Positions 35,094 through 43,394 of a stretch of 44,914 bases of DNA are shown piece after piece; the first letter of the stretch is position 1, and every line of letters begins with the position of its first letter. The stretch covers positions 1 to 44,914 of the forward strand of contig JAJYDM010000008.1 in NCBI GenBank assembly GCA_021777475.1, read 5' to 3'. This stretch comes from Actinomycetes bacterium. GTDB taxonomy: Bacteria > Actinomycetota > Acidimicrobiia > Acidimicrobiales > Acidimicrobiaceae. Both the position numbers and the translations under genes were made by a program. The notes beneath the pieces were generated by a model, which was not told the origin of the DNA, searched no databases, and was given only the letters and a program-made list of their open reading frames with translations.

Positions 35094-36473
35094 GTGACTA
35101 CAAACCACGACAACATAATCTCGAAACCACCAGTAAAGCTTGGAATTCTTACTAGAGTTCCGGGATCAACTGAGGTATGCGTAGCAGAACTGGGCGGACG
35201 TAGAGTCATTGCCGTCTTTTCCAATCCTGGCCAGCAAAGGGGTGCCTTCAGGCAGGACGACGGCGCAAAGATTTCTCGGGCCGCAACGCTTGCCAAAGAG
35301 AACCTGCTACCACTAGTTCTGATCCTATCAACTTCGGGTGCGTCAATATCTGATGGAGTACCTGCCCTTGTCAGCTGGGGCAGGGCGGCAAAAGCGATCT
35401 CCGACATCTCGGGCATAGTCCCAATACTCATCGGATTGACCGGACCTGCAATCTCTGGACCTGCACTCCTTCTTGGTCTTGCGGACATTGTCATCAGCAC
35501 AGTCGACTCCTACGCATATGTCTCAGGTCCGGCCATGGTCGAAGAGTTCACGGGGGTGAAGACCTCAAATTCTGAGCTGGGGGGTTCACACATTCAGGCA
35601 TCTAGGTCTGGAGTCACATCCATCGAAGTGACCGACGAAAGTGAGATCCTCGAAGGTCTTGCGGAAGTGCTGTCATATTTGCCAAACTCGACTGACCACC
35701 TTCCGCTACGAATCGACGACGATGACGACCCAAACCGGATATGCGATGAACTCGCAAAAGTCATTCCTGCGTCCCCAACGGGATCGTACGATGTCAGACA
35801 CATCATCGCAGACATCTCAGACAACGGCGAGTATTTGGAACTCCGCGCAAAATGGGCTCCTCAACTGGTGACCTGCCTGGCAAGGATCGGAGGAAGATCC
35901 GTTGGAGTCATAGCCAACCAGCCTCAGGCAATGGCGGGCACCTTGGACATTCAAGCATCTCAAAAGGGGGCGAGGTTTGTAAGATTCTGCAGTGCGTTCA
36001 ATCTTCCGCTGATCACTCTTGTCGACACACCGGGCTTTCTTCCCGGCAAGGACATCGAGTGGAGAGGCATGATAAGACATGGGGCTGAACTGGCATTCTC
36101 TTACGCCGCATGCAGCGTGCCGCGCATTTGCGTGATAATGCGAAAAGCCTATGGCGGCGCCTACATTGTAATGGACTCCAAAGGAATGGGATCTGACATC
36201 GTGTTCGCTTGGCCTCAGGCGGAAATTGCAGTCATGGGTGCGCAAGGCGCTGCACAGATACTGATGCGGAGAGCGTCAGACGAGGAGAGACTGGCCTACC
36301 AGAACAGTTACCAGCAGACCTACTTGACGCCATGGAAAGCGGCGGAAAGGGGCTTCGTGGACGCCGTCATTGACCCGGTCAGCACCAGATCTGAAATCAA
36401 CGCCGCCTTGGACATTCTGATCACCAAGAAAGAGCACGTCAGGCCATCCAAACACGCTAACTCGCCGCTTTAG
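35094..36473 (+). CDS. acyl-CoA carboxylase carboxyltransferase subunit
   Basis: A 459-residue two-lobe crotonase-fold carboxyltransferase. The N-lobe has GARISRAATL-like DDGAKISRAATL and the oxyanion-hole segment SGPALLLGLADIV. The C-lobe has LVDTPGFLPGKDIEW, GMIRHGAELAFSYA and RKAYGGAYIVMDSKGMGSD. It transfers CO2 from biotin to acetyl-, propionyl- or similar CoA. It is ~50 residues shorter than typical PccB/AccD5 proteins because the N-terminus is short. GTG is the start, with AGAGG seven bases upstream. No biotin carboxylase or carrier gene is adjacent. With the mutase it could feed the propionyl-to-succinyl-CoA route, but the substrate is unproven. Confidence 0.87.
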   Translation: MTTNHDNIISKPPVKLGILTRVPGSTEVCVAELGGRRVIAVFSNPGQQRGAFRQDDGAKISRAATLAKENLLPLVLILSTSGASISDGVPALVSWGRAAKAISDISGIVPILIGLTGPAISGPALLLGLADIVISTVDSYAYVSGPAMVEEFTGVKTSNSELGGSHIQASRSGVTSIEVTDESEILEGLAEVLSYLPNSTDHLPLRIDDDDDPNRICDELAKVIPASPTGSYDVRHIIADISDNGEYLELRAKWAPQLVTCLARIGGRSVGVIANQPQAMAGTLDIQASQKGARFVRFCSAFNLPLITLVDTPGFLPGKDIEWRGMIRHGAELAFSYAACSVPRICVIMRKAYGGAYIVMDSKGMGSDIVFAWPQAEIAVMGAQGAAQILMRRASDEERLAYQNSYQQTYLTPWKAAERGFVDAVIDPVSTRSEINAALDILITKKEHVRPSKHANSPL

Positions 36474-36477
36474 AAGC

Positions 36478-36945
36478 CTAGATTCCGTACTTGGCAAGCA
36501 AGCTCAGCGTTACGGAGGGATCAGCCACATCAACTACTACATAGTGAAATCGATGATTCTCCAGAGTGAACGTGATCGCCGTATCCCCTCTAAAGCATGC
36601 CCAAAACGCCGGCCCCTGATCACGGAACGCCCTGAATGACCCGACTCTAAAGAACGTCGGTATTGTGAGCGATCCGATTCTCCTGCTGAAGGTTCCCTGC
36701 TTGGAAAACACCTTCGGCGTCGACTCGACGCTAACAACCGAATCAAGCGGAAACGCTACTCGCTTTCGCAATGAGAGTATCCTTGCAGGACCCAGTAGGG
36801 TGACGACAACCAGGTCATGTTCGACACCCACTTGACAGACAGTGGGCAAGCTTCGCCCCCAGAAGATTATTCCGGCCCAGAAGACGAGCAACGCGCCAAT
36901 CAGTACGTATCCGACAAGCGGATTATTAGTCGCTGCAAACAGCAA
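36478..36945 (-). CDS. membrane-anchored PH-like domain protein
   Basis: A 155-residue protein with an N-terminal membrane segment (~10-30) and a beta-rich domain containing VAFPLDSVVSVEST, SLTIPTFFRVGSFRAFRDQG and TFTLENHRFHYVVVDVADP. The layout resembles bacterial PH-like membrane proteins of actinobacteria. No function is known. The start is TTG with GGAGAG upstream. It converges on the carboxyltransferase gene with 4 bases between the stops. Confidence 0.6.
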   Translation of the reverse strand: MLFAATNNPLVGYVLIGALLVFWAGIIFWGRSLPTVCQVGVEHDLVVVTLLGPARILSLRKRVAFPLDSVVSVESTPKVFSKQGTFSRRIGSLTIPTFFRVGSFRAFRDQGPAFWACFRGDTAITFTLENHRFHYVVVDVADPSVTLSLLAKYGI

Positions 36946-36999
36946 GAGACGCTCTCCAATCCCTCTTCCCCTTGTATGACATGCTCAAACTATCAGTTC

Positions 37000-37545
37000 T
37001 CAATCACTCCCGTCCACAACCAGCTCGGCGATCCTGGTCAAGGTACTCCAATTCCTTGTGGTGGCGTAGCACCGGCCAACTCGTTCCCAGAATGCATTGC
37101 CCAAGTTCGTCAAGTGGTACGGGCCGTTACAGTGGATGTAGACCTCCTTACCCCGGACAACGTAGTCATCCTCCCTCTTGTCTGTATTGACTTGAGAACG
37201 AACCAGGTCTTCGTCGATCTCCTGCTGGAGAAAGGTCACATACATGTTCGCAGTTTCAGCGCTATCAATTGAAAATGGATTGGATGCTACGAGACCTTGA
37301 ATCGCAGCCGCCCTTCGCACCAAAACCTCAACCTTAAGATGAAACTGGTCATATATGACATCTTCCAGCACATTTTTTACCTCAGACTCCGTCATCTCCG
37401 CACTGAGAACGATGTTCCCGCTCTGAAGCAGGGTGGTAACGTCCGCAAATCTGGTGTGACTCAGTGCCTCTCGCAGGCCTGCCATTGAAATGCGGTTCGT
37501 CCGCCCGACATTCACCGCCCGAAGTAAGACCACATAACGCCCCAA
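37000..37545 (-). CDS. DUF1697 family protein
   Basis: A 181-residue soluble protein starting VVLLRAVNVGRTNRISMAGLRE and TLLQSGNIVLS, which is the signature of DUF1697. The C-terminal part NAFWERVGRCYATTRNWSTL is also typical. The family has no established function. The start is TTG at 37545 with GTGAGG upstream. The PH-like protein gene follows after 54 bases. Confidence 0.87.
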   Translation of the reverse strand: MGRYVVLLRAVNVGRTNRISMAGLREALSHTRFADVTTLLQSGNIVLSAEMTESEVKNVLEDVIYDQFHLKVEVLVRRAAAIQGLVASNPFSIDSAETANMYVTFLQQEIDEDLVRSQVNTDKREDDYVVRGKEVYIHCNGPYHLTNLGNAFWERVGRCYATTRNWSTLTRIAELVVDGSD

Positions 37546-37783
37546 GATCCCTCACTCCCCGGCCAGAACACCAATTTGAATACTCAGACTAATTACCAGT
37601 TTGCTCGAGGCCGACCAGGCAGAGCCGGATCCGGGTTCAAAACGCTTAGCCCGTGCTTGAACACAATTAAATTTGCCTTCAGATCCCATGGAGCCGGAAT
37701 AGCTATACTATCCTTGCCAAATCGGATGCATTGGCAATCTACCAACCTCGCCTCTAAAGTCAGCGAAACAAGAGGAAACTGCC

Positions 37784-37819
37784 GTGGAAAAGATGCGGTT
37801 TGAAATCGTGGTTTACTGA
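37784..37819 (+). CDS. possible 11-codon leader peptide
   Basis: AGAGGAAA is followed seven bases later by a GTG that opens VEKMRFEIVVY and stops at 37817-37819, one base before an in-frame GTG (37821) of the exchanger gene. It could couple translation of the exchanger, or be chance. Confidence 0.3.
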   Translation: MEKMRFEIVVY

Positions 37820-38768
37820 AGTGGCCGAACAGTTGCTTTTACTGATTGTTGCATTGGTTGTCATCGCACTCAGCGCAGACAGATTCGTCATGGGCGCAGC
37901 AAAGACTGCAGAACTACTCCACGTTTCCCCCCTTGTGGTGGGCGTGGTGGTGATCGGTTTCGGTACAGGTCTTCCTGAGCTGTTGACTGCCACCCTGGCC
38001 AGTATCCATCACAACGCCTCACTTGGAATTGGCAGTGTGCTTGGCTCCACCGTCGTTAATAGCACTCTGGTTCTGGGTACGCTTGGCGCAATTAGCGCGC
38101 CAAGAATATCTTCGTCGGTTCTCAAACGAGAAGGCCTATCTCAACTCTTCGCTGTGACTTCATTTGGACTGGTAATAGTCTTTGCTCACGACCAGCTCTT
38201 TTATACGTTGTTGCTTATCCTGCTGGTGCTCTTCATCGGTTCCACCTTGATTGGCGCACGCAAGGAGCCGGACAACGGCGAACTTGAGCTTGAGGCAAAG
38301 ACAGTTGAAGCAGGTTACAACTGGGGAATTCGCAAATCACTTGCGGTAACCGTCATCGGGCTTCTCTTGGTTCTCGCAAGCGCGGAACTGCTTGTCTCTT
38401 CTGCCGGCAAAGTGGCAGTACATCTAGGTATATCCAAGGCCGTCATAGGAGTGACCTTGGTAGCTCTTGGCACTTCTCTGCCGGAATGGGTTACAGCAAT
38501 AGCCGCTGCGCGCCGCGGACACAGCGATCTGGTGGTAGGCAACATCTTCGGGGCCAATCTCTTCAACTCCACCGCAGTCGCCGGTGTCGCTGGATTGATC
38601 TCCCCAGGTCAACTCAACATTCCACACCTAGCATACGAATCAGGATTCATGGTCGCAGCATCCACTGTGGCAATCCTGTTCCTGTCATCTTCCAGACGCT
38701 TGTCCAAGGTGGAGGGCTGGATGCTTGTGATCGCCTACATCCTTTGGATTGGCTTCGCAGTTCACTAG
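37800..38768 (+). CDS. CaCA family calcium/sodium:cation antiporter (YrbG-like)
   Basis: A 322-residue protein with about ten membrane segments in two inverted halves. The alpha-1 repeat is VVIGFGTGLPELLTATLASI followed by GIGSVLGSTVVNS. The alpha-2 repeat is ALGTSLPEWVTAIAA followed by GNIFGANLFNST. The acidic residues in both LPE motifs bind the cation. The acidic loop DNGELELEAKT lies between the halves. A start at TTG 37800 or at GTG 37821 is possible; the latter follows a short leader frame. It would exchange Ca2+ or another cation for Na+ or H+. Confidence 0.88.
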   Translation: MKSWFTEVAEQLLLLIVALVVIALSADRFVMGAAKTAELLHVSPLVVGVVVIGFGTGLPELLTATLASIHHNASLGIGSVLGSTVVNSTLVLGTLGAISAPRISSSVLKREGLSQLFAVTSFGLVIVFAHDQLFYTLLLILLVLFIGSTLIGARKEPDNGELELEAKTVEAGYNWGIRKSLAVTVIGLLLVLASAELLVSSAGKVAVHLGISKAVIGVTLVALGTSLPEWVTAIAAARRGHSDLVVGNIFGANLFNSTAVAGVAGLISPGQLNIPHLAYESGFMVAASTVAILFLSSSRRLSKVEGWMLVIAYILWIGFAVH

Positions 38769-38774
38769 GTGCTC

Positions 38775-39458
38775 TTAATGCACGGTAAAGGGAACGCCAC
38801 CAAACTTGTCAACAAAGGCAAACTCTTCCACCGGTCTTCGCGCCAGTTTAGTCAGAAACTTTTTCGGTGTACCAAGGGTGATAAGTCCCGCAATTGCGAA
38901 CTCTTTCGGAATATCGAATACGATCTTCATTTCAGGTTCACGACGGCAGATCACCGTTGTCATCACACCTCCAAGTCCTAAAGATCTTGCTGCCAACAAT
39001 ATGTTGTGACCAAACGGGTAAACTGATCCGCCCCCTACAATGCTCTGTCGATCGAGACCATTATCGAGACATGCAAGATCAGGCAGTCTAGCCAATAACA
39101 CAAGAAGCACCGGGGATTCGTCGAGGTGATTTGCATATTGATTCGGAAAGTCCATGCTTGCCGCCTCATCAAGGTCTATTGCAGGACCTTCCCACTTTCC
39201 ATCATTTGTCGGAGCGAAGGGCACCAACCCCTTCTTGACATGGGCCATATACTCCTTCCATCCATGCGAATAGAGTTCGCGGACCTGTCGTTTGAGTTCC
39301 GGGTCTTTGACAACAAGCACCCTCCAAGGCTGACGATTGCCTCCGCTTGGAGCAAAACGCGCACTGTTCAGAATCTCATAAAGGACCTCATCAGAGTTTG
39401 GAACATCAACATACTCGCGAATGGCACCGGCTGTGGTCATCACTTCGAACAATTCCAT
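38775..39458 (-). CDS. nitroreductase family protein
   Basis: About 227 residues: MELFEVMTTAGAIREYVD, then NSARFAPSGGNRQPWRVLVV with the FMN-binding residues, and LAARSLGLGGVMTTVI with a C-terminal AGLITLGTPKKF. This is a standard FMN-dependent nitroreductase, from a different subgroup than that at 4643-5242. An ATG at 39458 is preferred over a TTG at 39467 because GGAG lies at a usable distance from the ATG. It converges on the exchanger gene with 6 bases between stops. The substrate is unknown. Confidence 0.85.
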   Translation of the reverse strand: MELFEVMTTAGAIREYVDVPNSDEVLYEILNSARFAPSGGNRQPWRVLVVKDPELKRQVRELYSHGWKEYMAHVKKGLVPFAPTNDGKWEGPAIDLDEAASMDFPNQYANHLDESPVLLVLLARLPDLACLDNGLDRQSIVGGGSVYPFGHNILLAARSLGLGGVMTTVICRREPEMKIVFDIPKEFAIAGLITLGTPKKFLTKLARRPVEEFAFVDKFGGVPFTVH

Positions 39459-39467
39459 GGCCTTCAA

Positions 39468-40119
39468 CTCTCCTCTTCGACTTGTGACATTTTCGCTTCA
39501 AGCACACAAGCTGAGCGGCAACACATGATCCACCATAGAGTAATTATTGAGGTTTATCATTATCGCGACAAGATCGAGCATCCACTCACTCACAGCATTT
39601 CATCGGTAAGTCCGGGGCTTCCAACAACCCATCTCACCCCAACAGCGACGTAATAAGTTCATAAATGACCTTGGTTAAACGGTGATCCCAATTAACCCAA
39701 ATGAAAAGACAGAACGATCCAAAGCATGCCGCCAATCGCTGGCGGCCCCGAGTCTGGGCCACGAAATCGAGATGGCCGACATGTTTCGAAAACCAAGCGA
39801 CGTTCAAGCTGCTGCACGGAGGGCAGTGGCCGTCAATGCTCACGCCATCTGGTTCCAGCTTGGAGTTACTGATCCCTTCACCAACTCGATCGCAACAAAG
39901 GTTGGCCAAATAGTTGTAATGGACGCCTATCCAAAGGGCAACATGCCCGCACTTGGCCGTTCCTCGATGACCATGGCTACATGACACCCTCGGCGATTCG
40001 GGACCCACCCATCACTTACTTCACCCATGTGGAAATAATTCGACCCACTGCCTTTACTGGGTATGGGCAGACTAGACAACTGTGAATCGATTCTTGATCC
40101 TGAGTTCTCGAAGGAGACA
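39468..40119. other. 650-bp region without an intact gene
   Basis: It holds the decayed CoA-binding gene (39574-39984) and, downstream of flgE on the minus strand, the near-repeat CTGCC/GGCAG (around 40050-40075) that may form a weak terminator hairpin. No intact gene is seen. Confidence 0.6.
39574..39984 (+). pseudogene. decayed CoA-binding domain protein (YccU-like)
   Basis: The frame beginning VIPINPN, then EMADMFRKPSDVQAAARRAVAVNAHAIWFQLGV and GQIVVMDAYPKGNMPALG matches the C-terminal two-thirds of YccU-type CoA-binding proteins (~140 residues). Just upstream, in the same frame, NKFINDLG-stop-TVIPINPN shows a TAA in place of a sense codon. The expected N-terminal VVGLSPKPGRPSH appears only as SSVSPGLPTTH in another frame (39590 onwards). 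So at least one frameshift and one nonsense mutation are visible. Exact limits are approximate. Confidence 0.6.
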
Positions 40120-41394
40120 CTATGGCATCTGCATCAATGACTGCAACGCAGTAGCCGAAGTAGAGATCACCTTGGTGTCTGCCTGATAGGCTGTTTGAAC
40201 TTCGATTAAGCTGGTGAGCTGTGAAGCCAGGTCTACATTCGAACCTTGGACTGCTCCACCCTGCACGGAGCCGAGGCCGTTTGTTCCAGGCTGACCAAGC
40301 TGAGCGTTACCTGACGCGATAGTCGAACTGAAATACGTCCCTCCCATGTCCAACAACCCCTGGGGGTTGGAAAACTGAGCCAGGGCAAGGGTCCCCAGTG
40401 TCGCGCTATTTCCGTTCGTGTAGGTTCCGGTAATCACGCCATCCGACCCGATGGAATATGACTCCAGGGTGCCCGAAGAGTACCCATCCTGCGAGGCCAC
40501 CGCCAGCGTCTGAGAACCAGCGAACTGGGTGACCGCTTGTTGAGATCCTACCGCTGGAAAGTCAATTGAGGGCGGAGTTGTCCCGGTCCATGTGTAGTTA
40601 CTGGGCTCATTGCCGATTGGGAGACTTGTCTGGCCAGTTCCGACAGCGGTTCCATTAACGGATTTGAGTTGACCGTTGCCGCCGAAAACCAGGGTTTGTG
40701 GAGAGCTCCATAAGTTAGACGATGCTCCAGTCACCGTTCCCTGCAGCGACCAACTCGTCACGGTCCCACTTCCTCCAACAGTTGGTGTGAATGTTAAAGT
40801 CACGGGAACCTGATTGCCCAGAGAGTCGTACATCGTGGTGGTAACGGGTATCGGTCCGGTGGCATTTGCGGGCAGATTGCCACCTAGAATCGCATTCTGG
40901 GTTTGAGACGGACCCCCACTTGACCCAACGATGATGCTGAGTGGAGTAGGGGGCGCCGTGGTTGGTTGCCCTGGAGCCCATCCCACAATCAGTCCACCGC
41001 TAGCCGTGGCGAGATGCCCATTGGAATCAACCTGCAGATTTCCATCACGCGTGTAGTAAGTGCTGCCACCTTGGCTCGCCACTAGAAAGCCATTGCCTTC
41101 AATGGCCACATTGCTGTTGACACCAGTCTGTTGAATGGAGCCCTGGGAAAAATCTGTGGAAATCCCCGCGATACTCACTCCAGATCCAATGGCCGACGGG
41201 TTGGTGCTGGCCTGCGTCTGTCCTACAGCTCCTGTAGCTGGCTGAAGTTGCTGAGTCAACATATCCGAAAATTGCGCAGTCTGAGAGGTAAAGCCGTCAG
41301 TCTCCGAGTTGGCAATGTTGTTGCCAATTGTGTCTAGAGCTGTCTGCATTGTAACGATGCCCGAAGCTGCGGCTCCGAGAGAACGAATTGGCAT
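40120..41394 (-). CDS. flgE: flagellar hook protein FlgE
   Basis: A 424-residue axial protein. The N-terminal MPIRSLGAAASGIVTMQTALDTIGNNIANSETDGF is the flagellar rod/hook motif, VAIEGNGFLVA and STYYTRDGNLQVD follow, and the C-terminus LIEVQTAYQADTKVISTS is the matching conserved end. The middle is rich in Gly, Ser, Thr as usual. It forms the hook outside the cell. AGGAG lies six bases before the ATG. It is last of the flagellar genes in the window, 118 bases after flgD. Confidence 0.93.
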   Translation of the reverse strand: MPIRSLGAAASGIVTMQTALDTIGNNIANSETDGFTSQTAQFSDMLTQQLQPATGAVGQTQASTNPSAIGSGVSIAGISTDFSQGSIQQTGVNSNVAIEGNGFLVASQGGSTYYTRDGNLQVDSNGHLATASGGLIVGWAPGQPTTAPPTPLSIIVGSSGGPSQTQNAILGGNLPANATGPIPVTTTMYDSLGNQVPVTLTFTPTVGGSGTVTSWSLQGTVTGASSNLWSSPQTLVFGGNGQLKSVNGTAVGTGQTSLPIGNEPSNYTWTGTTPPSIDFPAVGSQQAVTQFAGSQTLAVASQDGYSSGTLESYSIGSDGVITGTYTNGNSATLGTLALAQFSNPQGLLDMGGTYFSSTIASGNAQLGQPGTNGLGSVQGGAVQGSNVDLASQLTSLIEVQTAYQADTKVISTSATALQSLMQMP

Positions 41395-41512
41395 TTTTAT
41401 CTCCTATCTTGCAGTGAATCTGTCATCCACTGGCACACTGATTTGATGTAGTTGAAACCCCATCCGATGGTTCCTGTAGCTGATCGCGTCAACTATCCGT
41501 CCGCCCTATTTC

Positions 41513-41929
41513 CTATGGCCCAATCTTCGCGACAGAGGAGAGTCCGACATACACTCCTCCCACGTCCAACGTCGGTCCATTTTCTCCACTTTTAACATCT
41601 GTGACCGTGCCGGATACCGAACTTCCACTTGCGTCCGTTCCAGTCACAGTCTTGCCTATAAGAGATGCGGCCTCACCAATCTGCATCGATGAAGAGACGT
41701 TATTGAGCTGCTCGACCTGCGATAGCTGAGCGAGCTGGTCCATGAAACTTGACGAACTCGTCGGATTAAGCGGGTCTTGGTACTTGATCTCGTCAACAAG
41801 CATGTTGAGAAAGGTGTTAGGTTGAACAAGGCCTGCCATGCCAGTGGCACTGGAATTGCCCGACCCTGCTGGTGCAGCCGCTCCGGTAGGTGTCGTGGAA
41901 CTGCCTATGGAGCCGATTGGTGAGGTCAT
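41513..41929 (-). CDS. flgD: flagellar hook capping protein FlgD
   Basis: About 138 residues: a Ser/Gly/Ala-rich N-terminus, then NTFLNMLVDEIKYQDPLNPTSSSSFMDQLAQLSQVEQL, the diagnostic FlgD motif, and a short C-terminal domain LIGKTVTGTDASGS. It is short because the Ig-like/tudor C-terminal domain seen in E. coli is mostly lacking. FlgD caps the growing hook. The ORF extends to 42103, but that part overlaps fliK and lacks homology; the ATG at 41929 has AAGGA upstream. It lies 19 bases after the fliK stop. Confidence 0.9.
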   Translation of the reverse strand: MTSPIGSIGSSTTPTGAAAPAGSGNSSATGMAGLVQPNTFLNMLVDEIKYQDPLNPTSSSSFMDQLAQLSQVEQLNNVSSSMQIGEAASLIGKTVTGTDASGSSVSGTVTDVKSGENGPTLDVGGVYVGLSSVAKIGP

Positions 41930-41948
41930 TGTGTTGGATTCCTTTCTT

Positions 41949-43394
41949 CTAGAGGACAAGATGGAGCTGTCCGGCAGCAAATGACGAAACCGAAGACCGA
42001 GAGCTTGTCTCATCGTCCGAAACTTCTGATACCTGACGCGATTCAATTGGATACTGTAGGGGTTCGTTGCCTGACTGGGATCCCGGATCACGTAACGTGA
42101 CATTCACGCTCATCCCATTCTGAGCCAGTTGGCTCTTCAATGCATCGACGGCATGTGAAAGCGCGACGTGACCAGCCTGGGTCTGAGGAGCGAGGGAGAT
42201 CTGAAGTGCCGTATGATCCAGTGTCACAACTGCCTCGAGTCGACCCAAATCCGCTGGATGCATATCCACCACAATGGTATGGCTGCCATTCCCAGCAACG
42301 AGAGGACGTGAAATGGCTTCGGATAGAGCCTTTACATCGAGAGACGCGGATGAGCTGCCAGAGCCAGTGCTGCCGACTACCGCCGTAGAACCCTCTGTCT
42401 TTTGGACTTGCGAGAAATTGAGTTGTGCGGTAGCGCTCATTGCCATTCCTGCCGTGGAAGAGCGCAAAGCTCTGCCAGAGGTCGCTGGTCTCGCCGACTC
42501 AGCTGGCATTGGTATAGAGCTGGCCAGCCCGCCACTGACCGACCTGTCCATTGCACCAGCTCGAGTCGGCAAAGACTCCCCTGAAAGCGGAAACGGATTT
42601 TCGGAGATCTGTATTTCCTTTGTCGCACCACCGCTCGACGGAGCTAACGGAGTCTTCGAAGCATCTGTCGTCGCGATTGCGGCCATCCCCGAGTCTGTGG
42701 GCGCCGCTGCCCTCTGTGCTAGATCCGACACCGTTTGCAATGCAGATACCCCAGACATTCCTGGCACCGAAGCAATGACTGACGCTTTCAATGCCTCTAT
42801 TGAGGTTGGATGGAGCGGGGTATTCGACACTTCAACAGCTCCGATCTTCGAGCTGCCTCCTCCCTTACTCGCCTCAGCTACAGCAGCAACTTCCCCAGTC
42901 GGACTTCCTCCTGAATCAGGTTCGGCCCATTGCGACTTGACGAATTTGGATTCCAATTTTGCGCTTGCCTGCGCCGGTATAGCCGCGTCCAAAGAACCTT
43001 TTGCCCTACCCGAGTCCGCGACATCGCCGCTGCCCTTCAAAGACGCAACGGCTGTCCGGAGGTTCACGTTGCGGGGAACCTCCTGGATCGGTGCAGGCGA
43101 CACTCCGGCGGGCGCTTCTAAGGTTGATCTCTTGAGATCAGCACCTTTGCTTGCATGATTCTTTTTCCGACCTGCCCGACCTGTAGGATGGTCAGCCTCA
43201 TTAATCGGGGTCCTTCTTTGGCTAACGCGATTCTGTTTGCCCACCGAATGTTCCGATAGCACTTTGGTGAAGGACGCAACGGCATCGTTTGGTCCGATAG
43301 CTCCCTCTGTCTCTAGAGGACCTGCGATTCCCCCCACCAATCTGGGTGACACCGAGATGGCTGACACAACCACTGGAATCCCTATTGTGCTCAT
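41949..43394 (-). CDS. fliK: flagellar hook-length control protein FliK
   Basis: A 481-residue protein with a long, low-complexity N-terminal ~340 residues (Ala, Ser, Pro, Gly) and a C-terminal Flg_hook domain: THTIVVDMHPADLGRLEAV-like NGSHTIVVDMHPADLGRLEA and ALQISLAPQTQAG, then VNVTLRDPGSQSG. FliK measures hook length and switches export specificity. The start overlaps the stop of the murein hydrolase gene as ATGA, so translation is coupled. The long linker is normal for this family. Confidence 0.88.
   Translation of the reverse strand: MSTIGIPVVVSAISVSPRLVGGIAGPLETEGAIGPNDAVASFTKVLSEHSVGKQNRVSQRRTPINEADHPTGRAGRKKNHASKGADLKRSTLEAPAGVSPAPIQEVPRNVNLRTAVASLKGSGDVADSGRAKGSLDAAIPAQASAKLESKFVKSQWAEPDSGGSPTGEVAAVAEASKGGGSSKIGAVEVSNTPLHPTSIEALKASVIASVPGMSGVSALQTVSDLAQRAAAPTDSGMAAIATTDASKTPLAPSSGGATKEIQISENPFPLSGESLPTRAGAMDRSVSGGLASSIPMPAESARPATSGRALRSSTAGMAMSATAQLNFSQVQKTEGSTAVVGSTGSGSSSASLDVKALSEAISRPLVAGNGSHTIVVDMHPADLGRLEAVVTLDHTALQISLAPQTQAGHVALSHAVDALKSQLAQNGMSVNVTLRDPGSQSGNEPLQYPIESRQVSEVSDDETSSRSSVSSFAAGQLHLVL

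Noticed and set aside
37673-37709. TTGCCT and TATACT upstream of the exchanger gene as a promoter
   Set aside because: The spacer is 25 bases, too long for a sigma-70 type promoter.
39634-40008. 124-codon minus-strand ORF
   Set aside because: It is the antisense shadow of the decayed CoA-binding gene.
42274-43158. 294-codon plus-strand ORF opposite fliK
   Set aside because: It is antisense to a low-complexity Ala/Ser-rich gene with few stops in the complement; no motif is present.
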